This document shows, piece after piece, positions 25,919 to 33,896 of a stretch of 64,000 nucleotides of DNA. The position numbers and the translations under genes were made by a program. The stretch is from Kaistella faecalis. GTDB taxonomy: Bacteria; Bacteroidota; Bacteroidia; Flavobacteriales; Weeksellaceae. The notes under the pieces are model-generated. The model was not told where the DNA came from. It searched no databases and saw nothing but the letters and a program-made list of their open reading frames with translations. Location of the stretch: the NCBI RefSeq assembly GCF_019195395.1, contig NZ_CP078067.1, forward strand, positions 186,001 through 250,000. The letters run 5' to 3'. Numbering within the stretch: position 1 is the stretch's first letter; the number at the start of each line of letters is the position of its first letter.

Positions 25919-26602
25919 ATGAGAAGAGAGATAAGAACAACTTCAGACGGAAGCAAAACGCTATATATCAATGAATTAAATGAGAATTACCACTCCCATC
26001 ATGGTGCTTTACAGGAAGCGCGACATGTATTTATAAATAATGGACTAAAACTAGTCAATAATTGTGAAATTAATATTTTAGAACTGGGTTTTGGAACAGG
26101 ACTGAATGTTTTAGTGACAATTGATGAATTTTTGAAAACTGATAAAAATCATGTTATTGAGTACTTCACCATCGAAAAATACCCCGTAAATGAAGATGAA
26201 ATTTTAGAATTAGCTTACGATTCATTTTTTGACGAAGCAATTATTAAGGAATACAACAAAAAATTACACCAGTGTGAATGGAACAAAACCATTGAACTTT
26301 TGCCCAATTTCTTCTTCACAAAATATCATTGTGATTTTTTTGAGCTTAAAGACCTAAAGTTGCCAAATATTGATTTGGTGTACTACGACTGCTTCGGGGC
26401 AAGAGTACAGCCGGATTTATGGGAAAAACCATTATTCCAGATGGTTTCAGAAAAGATGAAAAGCGGAGGGCTGCTTACCACCTACTCCTCCAAAGGCAGT
26501 GTGAGAAGGATTTTAGAAGCGCTCAATTTTAAAGTAGAGAAAAAAGCCGGTCCGCCGGGAAAAAGAGAGATGATCAATGCTATAAAGCTGACTGAAGCCT
26601 GA
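25919..26602 (+). CDS. MnmD-like tRNA wobble-uridine methyltransferase (MnmC2 domain only)
   Basis: A 227-residue SAM-dependent methyltransferase with SGALQEARHVF-like (here HHGALQEARHVF), the SAM motif LELGFGTGLN, YYDCFGARVQPDLWE, and a C-terminal TTYSSKGSVRR and GPPGKREM segment. These match the methyltransferase half of MnmC, which converts nm5s2U34 to mnm5s2U34 in tRNA; the FAD-oxidase half is absent, as in MnmD proteins. The ATG at 25919 is preferred over a TTG five codons upstream that falls in the promoter box. Confidence 0.85.
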   Translation: MRREIRTTSDGSKTLYINELNENYHSHHGALQEARHVFINNGLKLVNNCEINILELGFGTGLNVLVTIDEFLKTDKNHVIEYFTIEKYPVNEDEILELAYDSFFDEAIIKEYNKKLHQCEWNKTIELLPNFFFTKYHCDFFELKDLKLPNIDLVYYDCFGARVQPDLWEKPLFQMVSEKMKSGGLLTTYSSKGSVRRILEALNFKVEKKAGPPGKREMINAIKLTEA

Positions 26603-26628
26603 GAAGTAAAATAATTGACCGAATTTCT

Positions 26629-26636
26629 TAACTTTG
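26629..26636 (+). promoter_or_regulatory. -7 box of the Nudix hydrolase gene
   Basis: TAACTTTG is an exact TAnnTTTG match and ends 11 bp before the ATG, giving a very short leader. Confidence 0.5.
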
Positions 26637-26647
26637 TTTTCATCTAA

Positions 26648-27073
26648 ATGCAAAACATGATTGATAAATTAAATATCCGCGTTTACGCCACCGCTGTCAA
26701 AGACGGAAAAGTTTTGGTACTGCATGAGGAGTATGCGGGTGAACAGCTGATGAAACTACCAGGCGGCGGGCTTGAATTCGGAGAAGGAGTTTTGGACTGT
26801 CTGCACCGCGAATTTGAAGAGGAACTGAATGTTAAAATCAATGTCCTGGCACACCTTTATACACAGGAAGATTTTGTTGTATCACGGTTCCGGGAAAATG
26901 AACAGCTTTTAACCATATATTATCTGGTTGAAATCATCGATGAAAATGATTTTCTTATCATGGATCCGTGTATCGAAAAAACAGAATGGATTCCCATCCA
27001 TACAGATGAGAATCCATTTATATTGCCTGTCGATAAAATTGCTTTCGAAAATCTGAAAGAAAGACTCCTATAA
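26648..27073 (+). CDS. Nudix hydrolase
   Basis: A 141-residue single-domain Nudix protein. The box is intact: G40, E46, then R54-E55-F56-E57-E58-E59, with Asn in place of the usual Gly near its end. This supports hydrolysis of a nucleoside diphosphate linked to another group; the substrate is not evident. It contrasts with the degenerate Nudix box in the regulator at 11662. Its last codons overlap the end of the convergent S1/P1 nuclease gene by 6 bp. Confidence 0.87.
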   Translation: MQNMIDKLNIRVYATAVKDGKVLVLHEEYAGEQLMKLPGGGLEFGEGVLDCLHREFEEELNVKINVLAHLYTQEDFVVSRFRENEQLLTIYYLVEIIDENDFLIMDPCIEKTEWIPIHTDENPFILPVDKIAFENLKERLL

Positions 27074-27859
27074 TATATCGTTGAGAATCTTAGCCAATCT
27101 CAGCCCGCCGTATAAAAGTTGGCGTTCCATTAAATCTGCGAATTTATAATTGTAATCGTAGGCGTAAGATACGTCCATCACCGTATTCGCATAAATTCTG
27201 TTTGCGCTTTGGTGGCTGTCGTATAACCATTCTTCAAGAGTTCCCGCCTGAATCTGTTTTACTTCTTCTTTGGATTTCACGTCCAAAAGTGCCGAATATT
27301 CAGAATAACTGTATTTCTGAAAATCGATAAGCTTGGAGTCCCAAAGGGAATGCAGATTCGTGTTTTCACCGAAAAACTTTATTTTTATTCTGTTTCCGCC
27401 CAAATCCTCTGCACGGCCAACATGCATCGGCTGAGACGAATCTCCAACGAGGTGAATGAGAAAGCGCAAAGCGATTTCCCTGTCTTTAGCTGGTGTGTTT
27501 ATATCTTTAATCTGAGCAGAAAGTGTTTTGATCTGCGTGTAGAGATTTGGCCCGGTCTGCACCTGCAGACTGTCGGAAAAGGATTTGAAATTATCCTGCG
27601 GACTGATGTTCACGTAATGCCACTGGTCGGTATGTTTCCAGACTCCCGTGGTATCAGACTTTATAAAATCCGGCCAGTTGGCCCAGTAGGCGAGTTTCTG
27701 GTCGCCGATTATCTTTTTTAAATGTCTTTTTGCTTTCCCTGAAAGATGGTTTTCTGCGATTTCAGCAACTACACGGTGTCCTGTAACACCAAACGAATAC
27801 ATAAAATTGGCTGCCAATACCGCCGTAAGCAGCATCAGATTAGAGAGGATCTTCTTCAT
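27068..27859 (-). CDS. S1/P1-type nuclease, secreted
   Basis: A 263-residue zinc-dependent single-strand nuclease/phosphatase of the S1/P1 family with an N-terminal signal segment. Zinc ligands are visible in GHRVVAEIA, NWPDFIKSD, QWHYVNI, LIHLVGDSSQPMHVG and DLGGNRIKIKFFG...NLHSLWDSKL. The residue before GVTGHR, normally the Trp that becomes the mature N-terminus and binds zinc through its backbone, is Phe here. It overlaps the Nudix gene end and is 2 bp downstream of the DUF4294 gene. Confidence 0.87.
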   Translation of the reverse strand: MKKILSNLMLLTAVLAANFMYSFGVTGHRVVAEIAENHLSGKAKRHLKKIIGDQKLAYWANWPDFIKSDTTGVWKHTDQWHYVNISPQDNFKSFSDSLQVQTGPNLYTQIKTLSAQIKDINTPAKDREIALRFLIHLVGDSSQPMHVGRAEDLGGNRIKIKFFGENTNLHSLWDSKLIDFQKYSYSEYSALLDVKSKEEVKQIQAGTLEEWLYDSHQSANRIYANTVMDVSYAYDYNYKFADLMERQLLYGGLRLAKILNDIL

Positions 27860-27861
27860 TA

Positions 27862-28569
27862 TTATTTTTTGATTTTAAAATTCTGATAACCAGGGTAAGG
27901 CGTAAAATATCCGGCGTTCCAGTTGCTTTGCAGGAGCGATTCCAGAAATTCGTCGGTACGGTTTCGGCGCGGATCATAAGGTTCCTTAATTTCCACATCG
28001 GCAATATTGCCTTTCACATTCCACCAGAACGCACTCCAGCCACCGCGGAGTTCACGAATGATTTCATAAACCGTTTTCCCTGTTGCACGGTTCATTAATT
28101 TCGCAAAAACACGGCCTTCGGTTGTGGTTAAATCTCTCAACTGAACTTCATACTGCGCCGCCAATGCATTCTGTCTTTCGCTGACATATTTTTTCTGGGC
28201 GCTGCGTTCCAGGTTTTTCATCTCATCCTGTATGTCCTGATATTGCTCCAGAGCAGTAAGAAACAGAGGATAAACGCGGTTGAGTTTTTTATTGAGGAAA
28301 TAGTAGTAATTCTGATCGAGCTGATTATTGAACCGGGGTTTGTTAAAGAGAATTAATTCATCCATCACCACCACATTCTCACCGTCAATCTCGTATATTT
28401 TTGCCTTTTGTGCTTCGTCGTAATAATATTTATTACCAAATTCATCTGTTTTAAGTAATTCCGGCGGATATTGACTAATGGGTTTTGCGATCACCACCGA
28501 ATCCTTCTGTGCATTTGCATTAAGACCTAAAAACAGTAGAAATAATAAGACAGGTTTGTTAAAATTCAT
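27862..28569 (-). CDS. DUF4294 family secreted protein
   Basis: A 235-residue protein with a signal peptide (cut near ANAQ). The middle part (NRVYPLFLTALEQYQDIQDEM and KLMNRATGKTVYEIIRELRGGWSAFWWNVKG) matches DUF4294, a Bacteroidota family with no known function. The start at 28569 is chosen because an eight-codon upstream extension precedes a clear signal peptide start. It is probably cotranscribed with the S1/P1 nuclease. Confidence 0.85.
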   Translation of the reverse strand: MNFNKPVLLFLLFLGLNANAQKDSVVIAKPISQYPPELLKTDEFGNKYYYDEAQKAKIYEIDGENVVVMDELILFNKPRFNNQLDQNYYYFLNKKLNRVYPLFLTALEQYQDIQDEMKNLERSAQKKYVSERQNALAAQYEVQLRDLTTTEGRVFAKLMNRATGKTVYEIIRELRGGWSAFWWNVKGNIADVEIKEPYDPRRNRTDEFLESLLQSNWNAGYFTPYPGYQNFKIKK

Positions 28570-28625
28570 TATTTTTACTTCGTATAAAATCAAAGCTTAA
28601 AATAACAAAATTCATTCCTTTTTTC

Positions 28626-29702
28626 ATGAAAAAAGAAAATAAATCATTAAAATTTTTAGAACAGTATTTAAACACTGCCTCACCAACAGGTTACGAACAT
28701 AACGGACAGAAAGTCTGGATGGAATATATAAAACCTTATGTGGACCAAATTGAGTTTGATCATTACGGAACCTGCTATGGCATCATCAATCCTGAGGCAG
28801 AATTTAAAGTTGTAATTGAAGCTCACGCCGATGAAATTTCGTGGTACGTTAATTATATTACCGATGACGGTTTAATCTACGTGATCCGGAACGGAGGCTC
28901 AGACCAGATGATTGCACCGTCGAAGGTCGTGAATATTCATGGTGAGAAAGGAATTGTGAAAGGAGTTTTCGGCTGGCCAGCCATTCATACAAGAGGAATC
29001 AGTTCCAACGAACCGGTTCCGAAACTTGAAAACATCTTTATCGACTGCGGTGCGACCACCAAACAGGAAGTAGAAGATTTGGGCGTTTTCGTAGGCTGCA
29101 TGATTACTTATCCTGATGAGTTTTTCGAACTTAACGATAAATATTTCGTCTGTCGTGCACTTGACAACCGGATCGGAGGCTATATGATCGCTGAAGTGGC
29201 AAGAATGGTTCATGAAAACAAAGATCAACTTCCGTTCGGGCTTTATATTACCAATTCTGTACAGGAGGAAGTCGGTTTATATGGTGCTGATATGATTGCA
29301 GACACCATTAAACCCAACATCGCGATCATTACAGATGTTACTCACGACACCACCACCCCGATGATCGAAAAGAAAAAGGAAGGCGACCAGAAATGCGGGG
29401 CCGGACCGGTGGTTTTCTTTGCGCCAAGCGTTCATCATGTTATCCGTGAACTTATTGTGGAAACGGCGAAAGCTAAGGATATACCATTCCAGCGCGCGGC
29501 GGCAAGCCGTGCGACAGGAACCGATACTGATGCCTTCGCCCATTCGAACGGCGGCGTTCCTTCAGCATTGATCTCATTGCCTTTACGGTACATGCATACC
29601 ACGGTAGAAATGGTTTCTAAAGAAGATGTTTCCAATGTCATTAAACTGATTTACGAAACGCTCCTGAAAATAAAACCCGATATGAATCTGAAATATCACT
29701 GA
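28626..29702 (+). CDS. M42-family aminopeptidase
   Basis: A 358-residue dinuclear zinc metallopeptidase of the M42 group. Metal and catalytic residues are in EAHADEI, CRALDNRIGG, NSVQEEVGLYGA (the EE pair with the catalytic Glu), ITDVTHDT and a C-terminal LPLRYMHTTVEMV segment with the last His ligand. These enzymes form dodecameric cytoplasmic tetrahedra and trim peptides. It is 49 bp upstream of rpe in the same direction. Confidence 0.9.
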   Translation: MKKENKSLKFLEQYLNTASPTGYEHNGQKVWMEYIKPYVDQIEFDHYGTCYGIINPEAEFKVVIEAHADEISWYVNYITDDGLIYVIRNGGSDQMIAPSKVVNIHGEKGIVKGVFGWPAIHTRGISSNEPVPKLENIFIDCGATTKQEVEDLGVFVGCMITYPDEFFELNDKYFVCRALDNRIGGYMIAEVARMVHENKDQLPFGLYITNSVQEEVGLYGADMIADTIKPNIAIITDVTHDTTTPMIEKKKEGDQKCGAGPVVFFAPSVHHVIRELIVETAKAKDIPFQRAAASRATGTDTDAFAHSNGGVPSALISLPLRYMHTTVEMVSKEDVSNVIKLIYETLLKIKPDMNLKYH

Positions 29703-29751
29703 GAAAAGAGCCACGGAAAAAGTAAAAAGTAAAAAGAATAAAAAAGTAAGA

Positions 29752-30402
29752 ATGAAAACAAAATTAATCGCTCCGTCATTACTCTCGGCGGATTTTGGGA
29801 ATCTGCAGCGGGATATCGAGATGCTCAACGGTTCGCAGGCAGACTGGCTTCACATCGACGTTATGGACGGAAGATTCGTGCCCAATATCTCCTTTGGATT
29901 TCCGGTGATGAAAACCGTACAGCAATACGCAAAGAAATTTGTAGATGTGCATCTGATGATTGTGGAGCCGGAAAAATATATTGAAGAATTCATCAACATG
30001 GGTGCAGATCTGGTGTCCGTGCATTACGAAGCATGTACCCATCTCCACCGTACGATCAGTATGATTCAGGACAAGGGCGCAAAAGCGGGTGTTGTACTTA
30101 ATCCTGCGACTCCCGTTTTAATGCTGGAGGACATCATTGCTGATGTAGATCTGGTTCTGCTGATGAGTGTGAACCCCGGTTTTGGCGGGCAGAAATTCAT
30201 CGAAAACACGTACAAGAAGATCGCTGAAACAAAGGATCTCATACTCTCAAACAATTCCACTGCGCTTATTGAGGTTGACGGAGGCGTAAATCTGGAAAAT
30301 GCCGCAAAACTTTTCGATGCCGGTGCTGATGTACTCGTTGCGGGGAATGCGGTGTTCTCTTCCGAAAGCCCGGAACGCACCATAGAACTTTTGAAAATTT
30401 AA
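29752..30402 (+). CDS. rpe: Ribulose-phosphate 3-epimerase
   Basis: A 216-residue TIM-barrel epimerase that interconverts ribulose 5-phosphate and xylulose 5-phosphate in the pentose phosphate pathway. It has IAPSLLSADFGNL at the N-terminus, WLHIDVMDGRFVPNISFG, the metal His in VDVHLMI, VNPGFGGQKFI, and the second acid in IEVDGGVN. Full typical length. Ends in a strong terminator. Confidence 0.96.
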   Translation: MKTKLIAPSLLSADFGNLQRDIEMLNGSQADWLHIDVMDGRFVPNISFGFPVMKTVQQYAKKFVDVHLMIVEPEKYIEEFINMGADLVSVHYEACTHLHRTISMIQDKGAKAGVVLNPATPVLMLEDIIADVDLVLLMSVNPGFGGQKFIENTYKKIAETKDLILSNNSTALIEVDGGVNLENAAKLFDAGADVLVAGNAVFSSESPERTIELLKI

Positions 30403-30430
30403 ATAAGGATCACGTCTGTAAAATAAAAAA

Positions 30431-30449
30431 GTCCCGGAATGTCCGGGAC
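30431..30449. terminator. Bidirectional intrinsic terminator between rpe and ndk
   Basis: An 8-bp stem GTCCCGGA / TCCGGGAC with a 3-base loop, A6 before and T5 after, placed between convergent genes. Confidence 0.88.
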
Positions 30450-30474
30450 TTTTTCAGTTGTATTTTTCACAGGT

Positions 30475-30894
30475 TTAGAAAATTTCTCTTCCTGAAAAAT
30501 GGAAAGCAGCTTCGATTAAAGCGTTTTCATCAGAATCGGATCCGTGAACAGCGTTTTCACCAATGCTTCTTGCAAACATTTTTCTGATGGTTCCTTCTGC
30601 AGCTTCTGCAGGGTTTGTAGCACCAATTAACGTTCTGAAATCTTCTACAGCGTTGTCTTTTTCAAGAACCGCTGCAACGATTGGTCCTGAACTCATGAAG
30701 TCTACCAATTCCCCGTAAAAAGGTCTCTCAGCATGAACTTCGTAGAATTTCTTAGCATCAGCAACAGTTAGCTGAGTTAATTTTAAAGCTTTGATCTTAA
30801 AACCTCCTTCGGAAATTTTACCTAAAATAGCACCAATGTGACCATCTGCAACTGCATCCGGTTTAATCATGGTGAATGTAATTTTACCTGACAT
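30475..30894 (-). CDS. ndk: Nucleoside diphosphate kinase
   Basis: A 139-residue enzyme that transfers the gamma phosphate from ATP to nucleoside diphosphates. It has FTMIKPDAV at the N-terminus and the phospho-His in [20 protein letters not shown]. Length is normal. Single gene with its own promoter 22 bp upstream. Confidence 0.97.
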   Translation of the reverse strand: MSGKITFTMIKPDAVADGHIGAILGKISEGGFKIKALKLTQLTVADAKKFYEVHAERPFYGELVDFMSSGPIVAAVLEKDNAVEDFRTLIGATNPAEAAEGTIRKMFARSIGENAVHGSDSDENALIEAAFHFSGREIF

Positions 30895-30915
30895 ATCTCT
30901 TGTTTTTTAATGGCG

Positions 30916-30923
30916 CAAAAGTA
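30916..30923 (-). promoter_or_regulatory. -7 box of ndk
   Basis: On the minus strand TACTTTTG matches TAnnTTTG exactly, 21 bp before the ATG. Confidence 0.55.
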
Positions 30924-30935
30924 CAAAAACTTTTA

Positions 30936-30943
30936 TATATTTG
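30936..30943 (+). promoter_or_regulatory. -7 box reading rightward between ndk and rsgA
   Basis: TATATTTG matches TAnnTTTG exactly on the plus strand, where no annotated gene follows. No clear -33 TTG at the proper distance. It may drive the candidate small RNA downstream. Confidence 0.35.
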
Positions 30944-30978
30944 TACCGAAAATTCCTTTGATGAGAGGCTAATTTATT

Positions 30979-30995
30979 TTGGCACGGAAGTTGTA
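30979..30995 (+). promoter_or_regulatory. Sigma-54-like promoter
   Basis: TTGGCACG, four bases, then TTGTA closely matches the RpoN consensus (TTGGCACG-N4-TTGC[AT]); the GG doublet and the -12 G have the correct spacing, and the only clear deviation is T for C after the -12 G. It points rightward towards a hairpin terminator with no protein gene between them. The expected start is near 31006. Confidence 0.55.
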
Positions 30996-31005
30996 AATTT
31001 ACTTT

Positions 31006-31072
31006 CGATTCTCATGTTTAATTTGAGTTTTCATGGTTATTAGTTTTTACCCAGCTTCGGCTGGGTTTTTTT
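31006..31072 (+). ncRNA. Candidate small RNA between ndk and rsgA
   Basis: A segment of roughly 65 bases lies between the predicted start of a sigma-54-like promoter and the end of a strong terminator. It is transcribed opposite to both flanking genes. It includes a nine-codon open frame (31014-31043, MFNLSFHGY), so a peptide is a weak alternative. The 3' end overlaps the rsgA stop codon on the other strand. Ends are estimates; if the sigma-70-type box at 30936 is used, the RNA would be about 120 bases. Confidence 0.42.
31050..31072 (+). terminator. Rightward intrinsic terminator
   Basis: CCCAGC, a TTCG tetraloop and GCTGGG, followed by seven T. The T tract is only on the plus strand (the minus strand continues TAAAAAC), so it terminates rightward transcripts although no rightward protein gene precedes it. 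Confidence 0.85.
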
Positions 31073-31997
31073 ATTGGGCAGTATTTTCTTCTGCCTCTTC
31101 CATCAGTTTCAGGTACGTCATGTATCGCGTTTCCTCTATTTCGCCGGTTTCAAGCTGATTAAGTACGGCGCATTTCGGTTCGTTGATGTGCATGCAGTTG
31201 TGAAATTTACAGTCTCTCCCCACCCGGAAAATCTCGGGAAAATAATGCTGTATTTCTTCCTTCTCCACGTCAATCATCGCAAATTCCCTTACACCCGGGG
31301 TATCAATAACGCTTCCGCCAAAATCCCAAAAGTGCATCTGTGCAAAGGTTGTGGTGTGTTTTCCTTTGAGTTGTGTGGCCGAGATTTCTGAAGTCTTAAG
31401 ATTTAGATTGGGCTGCAGCGCATTGACCAGAGTAGATTTACCGCTTCCGGAATGCCCGAAAAATACCGAAACCTGATCTTTGATGATGCCCTGAAGGAGT
31501 TCTAAATTGAGTTTAGAATAGGATGAGATCTCTAAAGTGTGATACCCAATATTCTGGTAAAGCGCCTCAATATTCTGAACAATTTCTTTGTCATCATCGC
31601 TTAAAACGTCCATTTTATTAAAAAGGATGAGCGGCTTAATGTTGTAGGCTTCGCAGCATGCGAGGAAACGGTCCAGAAATCCAAGGGAGGTTTCCGGGAA
31701 TCTTAACGTATAAATAAAGCAAGCAATATCAATATTCGAAGCAATGATATGCGCCTCTTTCGAAAGGTTGACCGACTTGCGGATCAGGTAATTCTTTTTC
31801 GGTTCAATCTTCGTAATCCACGCGACCTCATCCTGTTCCAGGGAGAACTCTACTCTGTCGCCTACCGCCAAGGGATTGGTAAGTCTGGTTTTAATGAGTT
31901 TGAATTTACCCCGGATTCTGGCTTCAAAGAATCTTCCTGTTTCCTGTTCTAAAACCTGGTACCAGCTTCCCGTAGATTTGGTGATAAGACCCTTCAT
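31071..31997 (-). CDS. rsgA: Small ribosomal subunit biogenesis GTPase RsgA
   Basis: A 308-residue circularly permuted GTPase that acts in late 30S assembly. An OB-fold domain (about 1-75) is followed by NKMD (G4), then GHSGSGKSTL (G1) and DTPGVREF (G3), the permuted order of this family, and a C-terminal zinc motif (CKFHNCMHINEPKCAV). Its start overlaps the fic stop by 4 bp. Confidence 0.96.
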   Translation of the reverse strand: MKGLITKSTGSWYQVLEQETGRFFEARIRGKFKLIKTRLTNPLAVGDRVEFSLEQDEVAWITKIEPKKNYLIRKSVNLSKEAHIIASNIDIACFIYTLRFPETSLGFLDRFLACCEAYNIKPLILFNKMDVLSDDDKEIVQNIEALYQNIGYHTLEISSYSKLNLELLQGIIKDQVSVFFGHSGSGKSTLVNALQPNLNLKTSEISATQLKGKHTTTFAQMHFWDFGGSVIDTPGVREFAMIDVEKEEIQHYFPEIFRVGRDCKFHNCMHINEPKCAVLNQLETGEIEETRYMTYLKLMEEAEENTAQ

Positions 31998-32782
31998 GTG
32001 TTTTTACTGATTATTGCATTTGCTGACATAAGCATGAAATCTAAAGATTTTGAGAAATCGGTGTCTTCATACTCAAATCCTGTTTTTCTAAGATTTTTAT
32101 AATAGACGGGAAGATCCTGGTAGTAATTCTTCTCAGTCTGAAGAGCGAAACCTTTTTCGTTAAAATGGGATACTAAAAACCACTTTTCCAGCAGTCTCCC
32201 CGCACGCCCGTTACCATCATAAAAAGGATGAATTTTCACGAACCAGAAATGGATCTGCGAGCTGTAGTATAAGACCTCTAACTCATCTAAATCCAACGAT
32301 AACACTATTTCGATATCATGAAAGAGCTTATCAATTTCACTTTTTACGAGACCTGGATCTGTAGCTGAATACTCGATCCTACCCTCCGAATTCATTACTA
32401 CCATCGGAGAATTTCGCAGCAGACCCTGCTGCGATTTCGGCAGTAAATTTCGGGTTAATATCGCATGTGCTTCCAGGAAATTAGTGAGGTTCAGTTCTTT
32501 TATTTTCAACAGTTCGTAGGCTGCAAACAAATCATCTGCTCTCAAAGTATAGTCCGGTTTAAACTCTACTTTTAAGAATTTATGTTTCAAAAAACTGTCA
32601 AGTTCTATGTCTTCACCTTCAATTTTAGAAGAAAAAACAGAGGAAACAGCATTGTAAAAATCAAAATAATTTACGTCAATTTCAGAATCGCCTGCATCAT
32701 TTATTGAATCGAGCAAGCGGTCGCCGACTTCATTCCTGAAAGCATCCAACAACTCATCACTCAATAATTCAAAACCGTTCAT
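31994..32782 (-). CDS. Fic-domain protein with N-terminal inhibitory motif
   Basis: A 262-residue Fic protein. The catalytic motif HPFYDGNGR lies at residues 185-193 with the His and both Gly-Asn-Gly-Arg parts intact, so AMP or another nucleotide transfer is possible. The N-terminal SSKIEG at 51-56 fits the inhibitory helix signature [ST]xxxE[GN], placing it in class II Fic proteins, which keep themselves inactive until relieved. The C-terminal part (about 195-262) is short and does not show a DNA-binding fold. It overlaps rsgA by 4 bp and follows the DAHP synthase gene by 3 bp. The target is unknown. Confidence 0.88.
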   Translation of the reverse strand: MNGFELLSDELLDAFRNEVGDRLLDSINDAGDSEIDVNYFDFYNAVSSVFSSKIEGEDIELDSFLKHKFLKVEFKPDYTLRADDLFAAYELLKIKELNLTNFLEAHAILTRNLLPKSQQGLLRNSPMVVMNSEGRIEYSATDPGLVKSEIDKLFHDIEIVLSLDLDELEVLYYSSQIHFWFVKIHPFYDGNGRAGRLLEKWFLVSHFNEKGFALQTEKNYYQDLPVYYKNLRKTGFEYEDTDFSKSLDFMLMSANAIISKNT

Positions 32783-32785
32783 TGT

Positions 32786-33853
32786 TTAAATATTATTCTG
32801 AATTTCAATCGACTCCTCATGGATGGCTTTGAAAACCTTTTCGATGAATTCCTGAGACATTCCTGTTTCATCTGCTTTCTGGTTGGCGTATTCGGTGATT
32901 ACTCTCCAGCGGTCTGGCTGGAAGATGGCAATGTTATTGTCCTTTTTCAGCGTTCCGATTTTTTCTGAAATCTTCATTCTGTGAGAAAGCAGTTCAATAA
33001 GCTGGAAATCGAGATCGGAAATCAGCGTACGGTGCCGCCCCATTTCATCATCAAAGGCAGAAATATCGGAGTTTCTGATTTGTAAATTGCTGATCAGTTC
33101 AGCGAGAACTTCCGGTGTAATCTGCTGCGAGGCATCGCTCCAGGCCTCGTCCGGAGTGCAGTGTGTTTCGATAATCATTCCCTGATAGCCGACGTTTAAT
33201 GCTTCCTGAGCGATTCCGGCAAGGCCTGTTCTGTTCCCGCAGATATGCGACGGGTCTACCAACATCGGAATATTGGGAAACTGATTCTTAAAATCCAGTG
33301 CAATCTGCCAGTTCGGGATATTTCTGTATTTTGTTTTCTGATAGGTTGAAAAACCACGGTGTATTGCTCCAAGGTTTTTAACATCCTGACCTAAAAGTCT
33401 TTCAAGGGCGCCAATCCATAAGGCAAGATCAGGGTTTACAGGATTCTTTACCAATACCGGTTTGTCGGTTCCTTTCAGCGCTTCAGCTATTTCCTGAACG
33501 GTGAATGGATTTACGGTTGAGCGTGCACCAATCCATAAAATATCTACATCAGCCTCCAAAGCGGCAGCGACATGATGGGCGTTGGCCACTTCGGTAGCGG
33601 TTTTGAAGCCGTATTCTTCCTTTACTTTTTTCAGCCAGTTGAGGCCGATAACCCCTACCCCTTCGAAGCCGTTGGGTTTGGTTCTGGGCTTCCAGATTCC
33701 GGCTCGGAAAACCGGAACCGGTGCGTTGGATTCCTTGATTCTTCGGGCAGTTTCAAGCATCTGCGATTCGCTTTCGGCGCTGCATGGGCCGGCTATCATT
33801 AAAGGGCTGGGAAAATCCTGAAGCCAGCTGTTTTCTAAATTTTGTAAGTCCAT
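32786..33853 (-). CDS. Bifunctional DAHP synthase / chorismate mutase
   Basis: A 355-residue two-domain enzyme of the shikimate pathway. Residues about 12-260 are a type I-beta (KDO8P-synthase-like) DAHP synthase: AGPCSAES, FRAGIWKPRT, WIGARSTVNPF, KNPVNPD and DPSHICGNR with metal ligands. Residues about 275-355 are an AroQ-type chorismate mutase helix bundle (LIELLSHRMKISEKIGTLKK). This fusion is common in Bacteroidota and lets the mutase product prephenate regulate flux. It lies 43 bp after dnaX with an 18-bp palindrome in the gap. Confidence 0.95.
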   Translation of the reverse strand: MDLQNLENSWLQDFPSPLMIAGPCSAESESQMLETARRIKESNAPVPVFRAGIWKPRTKPNGFEGVGVIGLNWLKKVKEEYGFKTATEVANAHHVAAALEADVDILWIGARSTVNPFTVQEIAEALKGTDKPVLVKNPVNPDLALWIGALERLLGQDVKNLGAIHRGFSTYQKTKYRNIPNWQIALDFKNQFPNIPMLVDPSHICGNRTGLAGIAQEALNVGYQGMIIETHCTPDEAWSDASQQITPEVLAELISNLQIRNSDISAFDDEMGRHRTLISDLDFQLIELLSHRMKISEKIGTLKKDNNIAIFQPDRWRVITEYANQKADETGMSQEFIEKVFKAIHEESIEIQNNI

Positions 33854-33867
33854 TGGAATATTGGTTG

Positions 33868-33885
33868 GTCAACATCGATGTTGAC
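33868..33885. repeat. 18-bp perfect palindrome before the DAHP synthase gene
   Basis: GTCAACATC / GATGTTGAC with no central gap, starting 14 bp before the start codon and ending 11 bp after the dnaX stop codon. It may be an operator or fold in mRNA into a stem near the translation start. Confidence 0.7.
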
Positions 33886-33896
33886 TCCGTTTGGTT

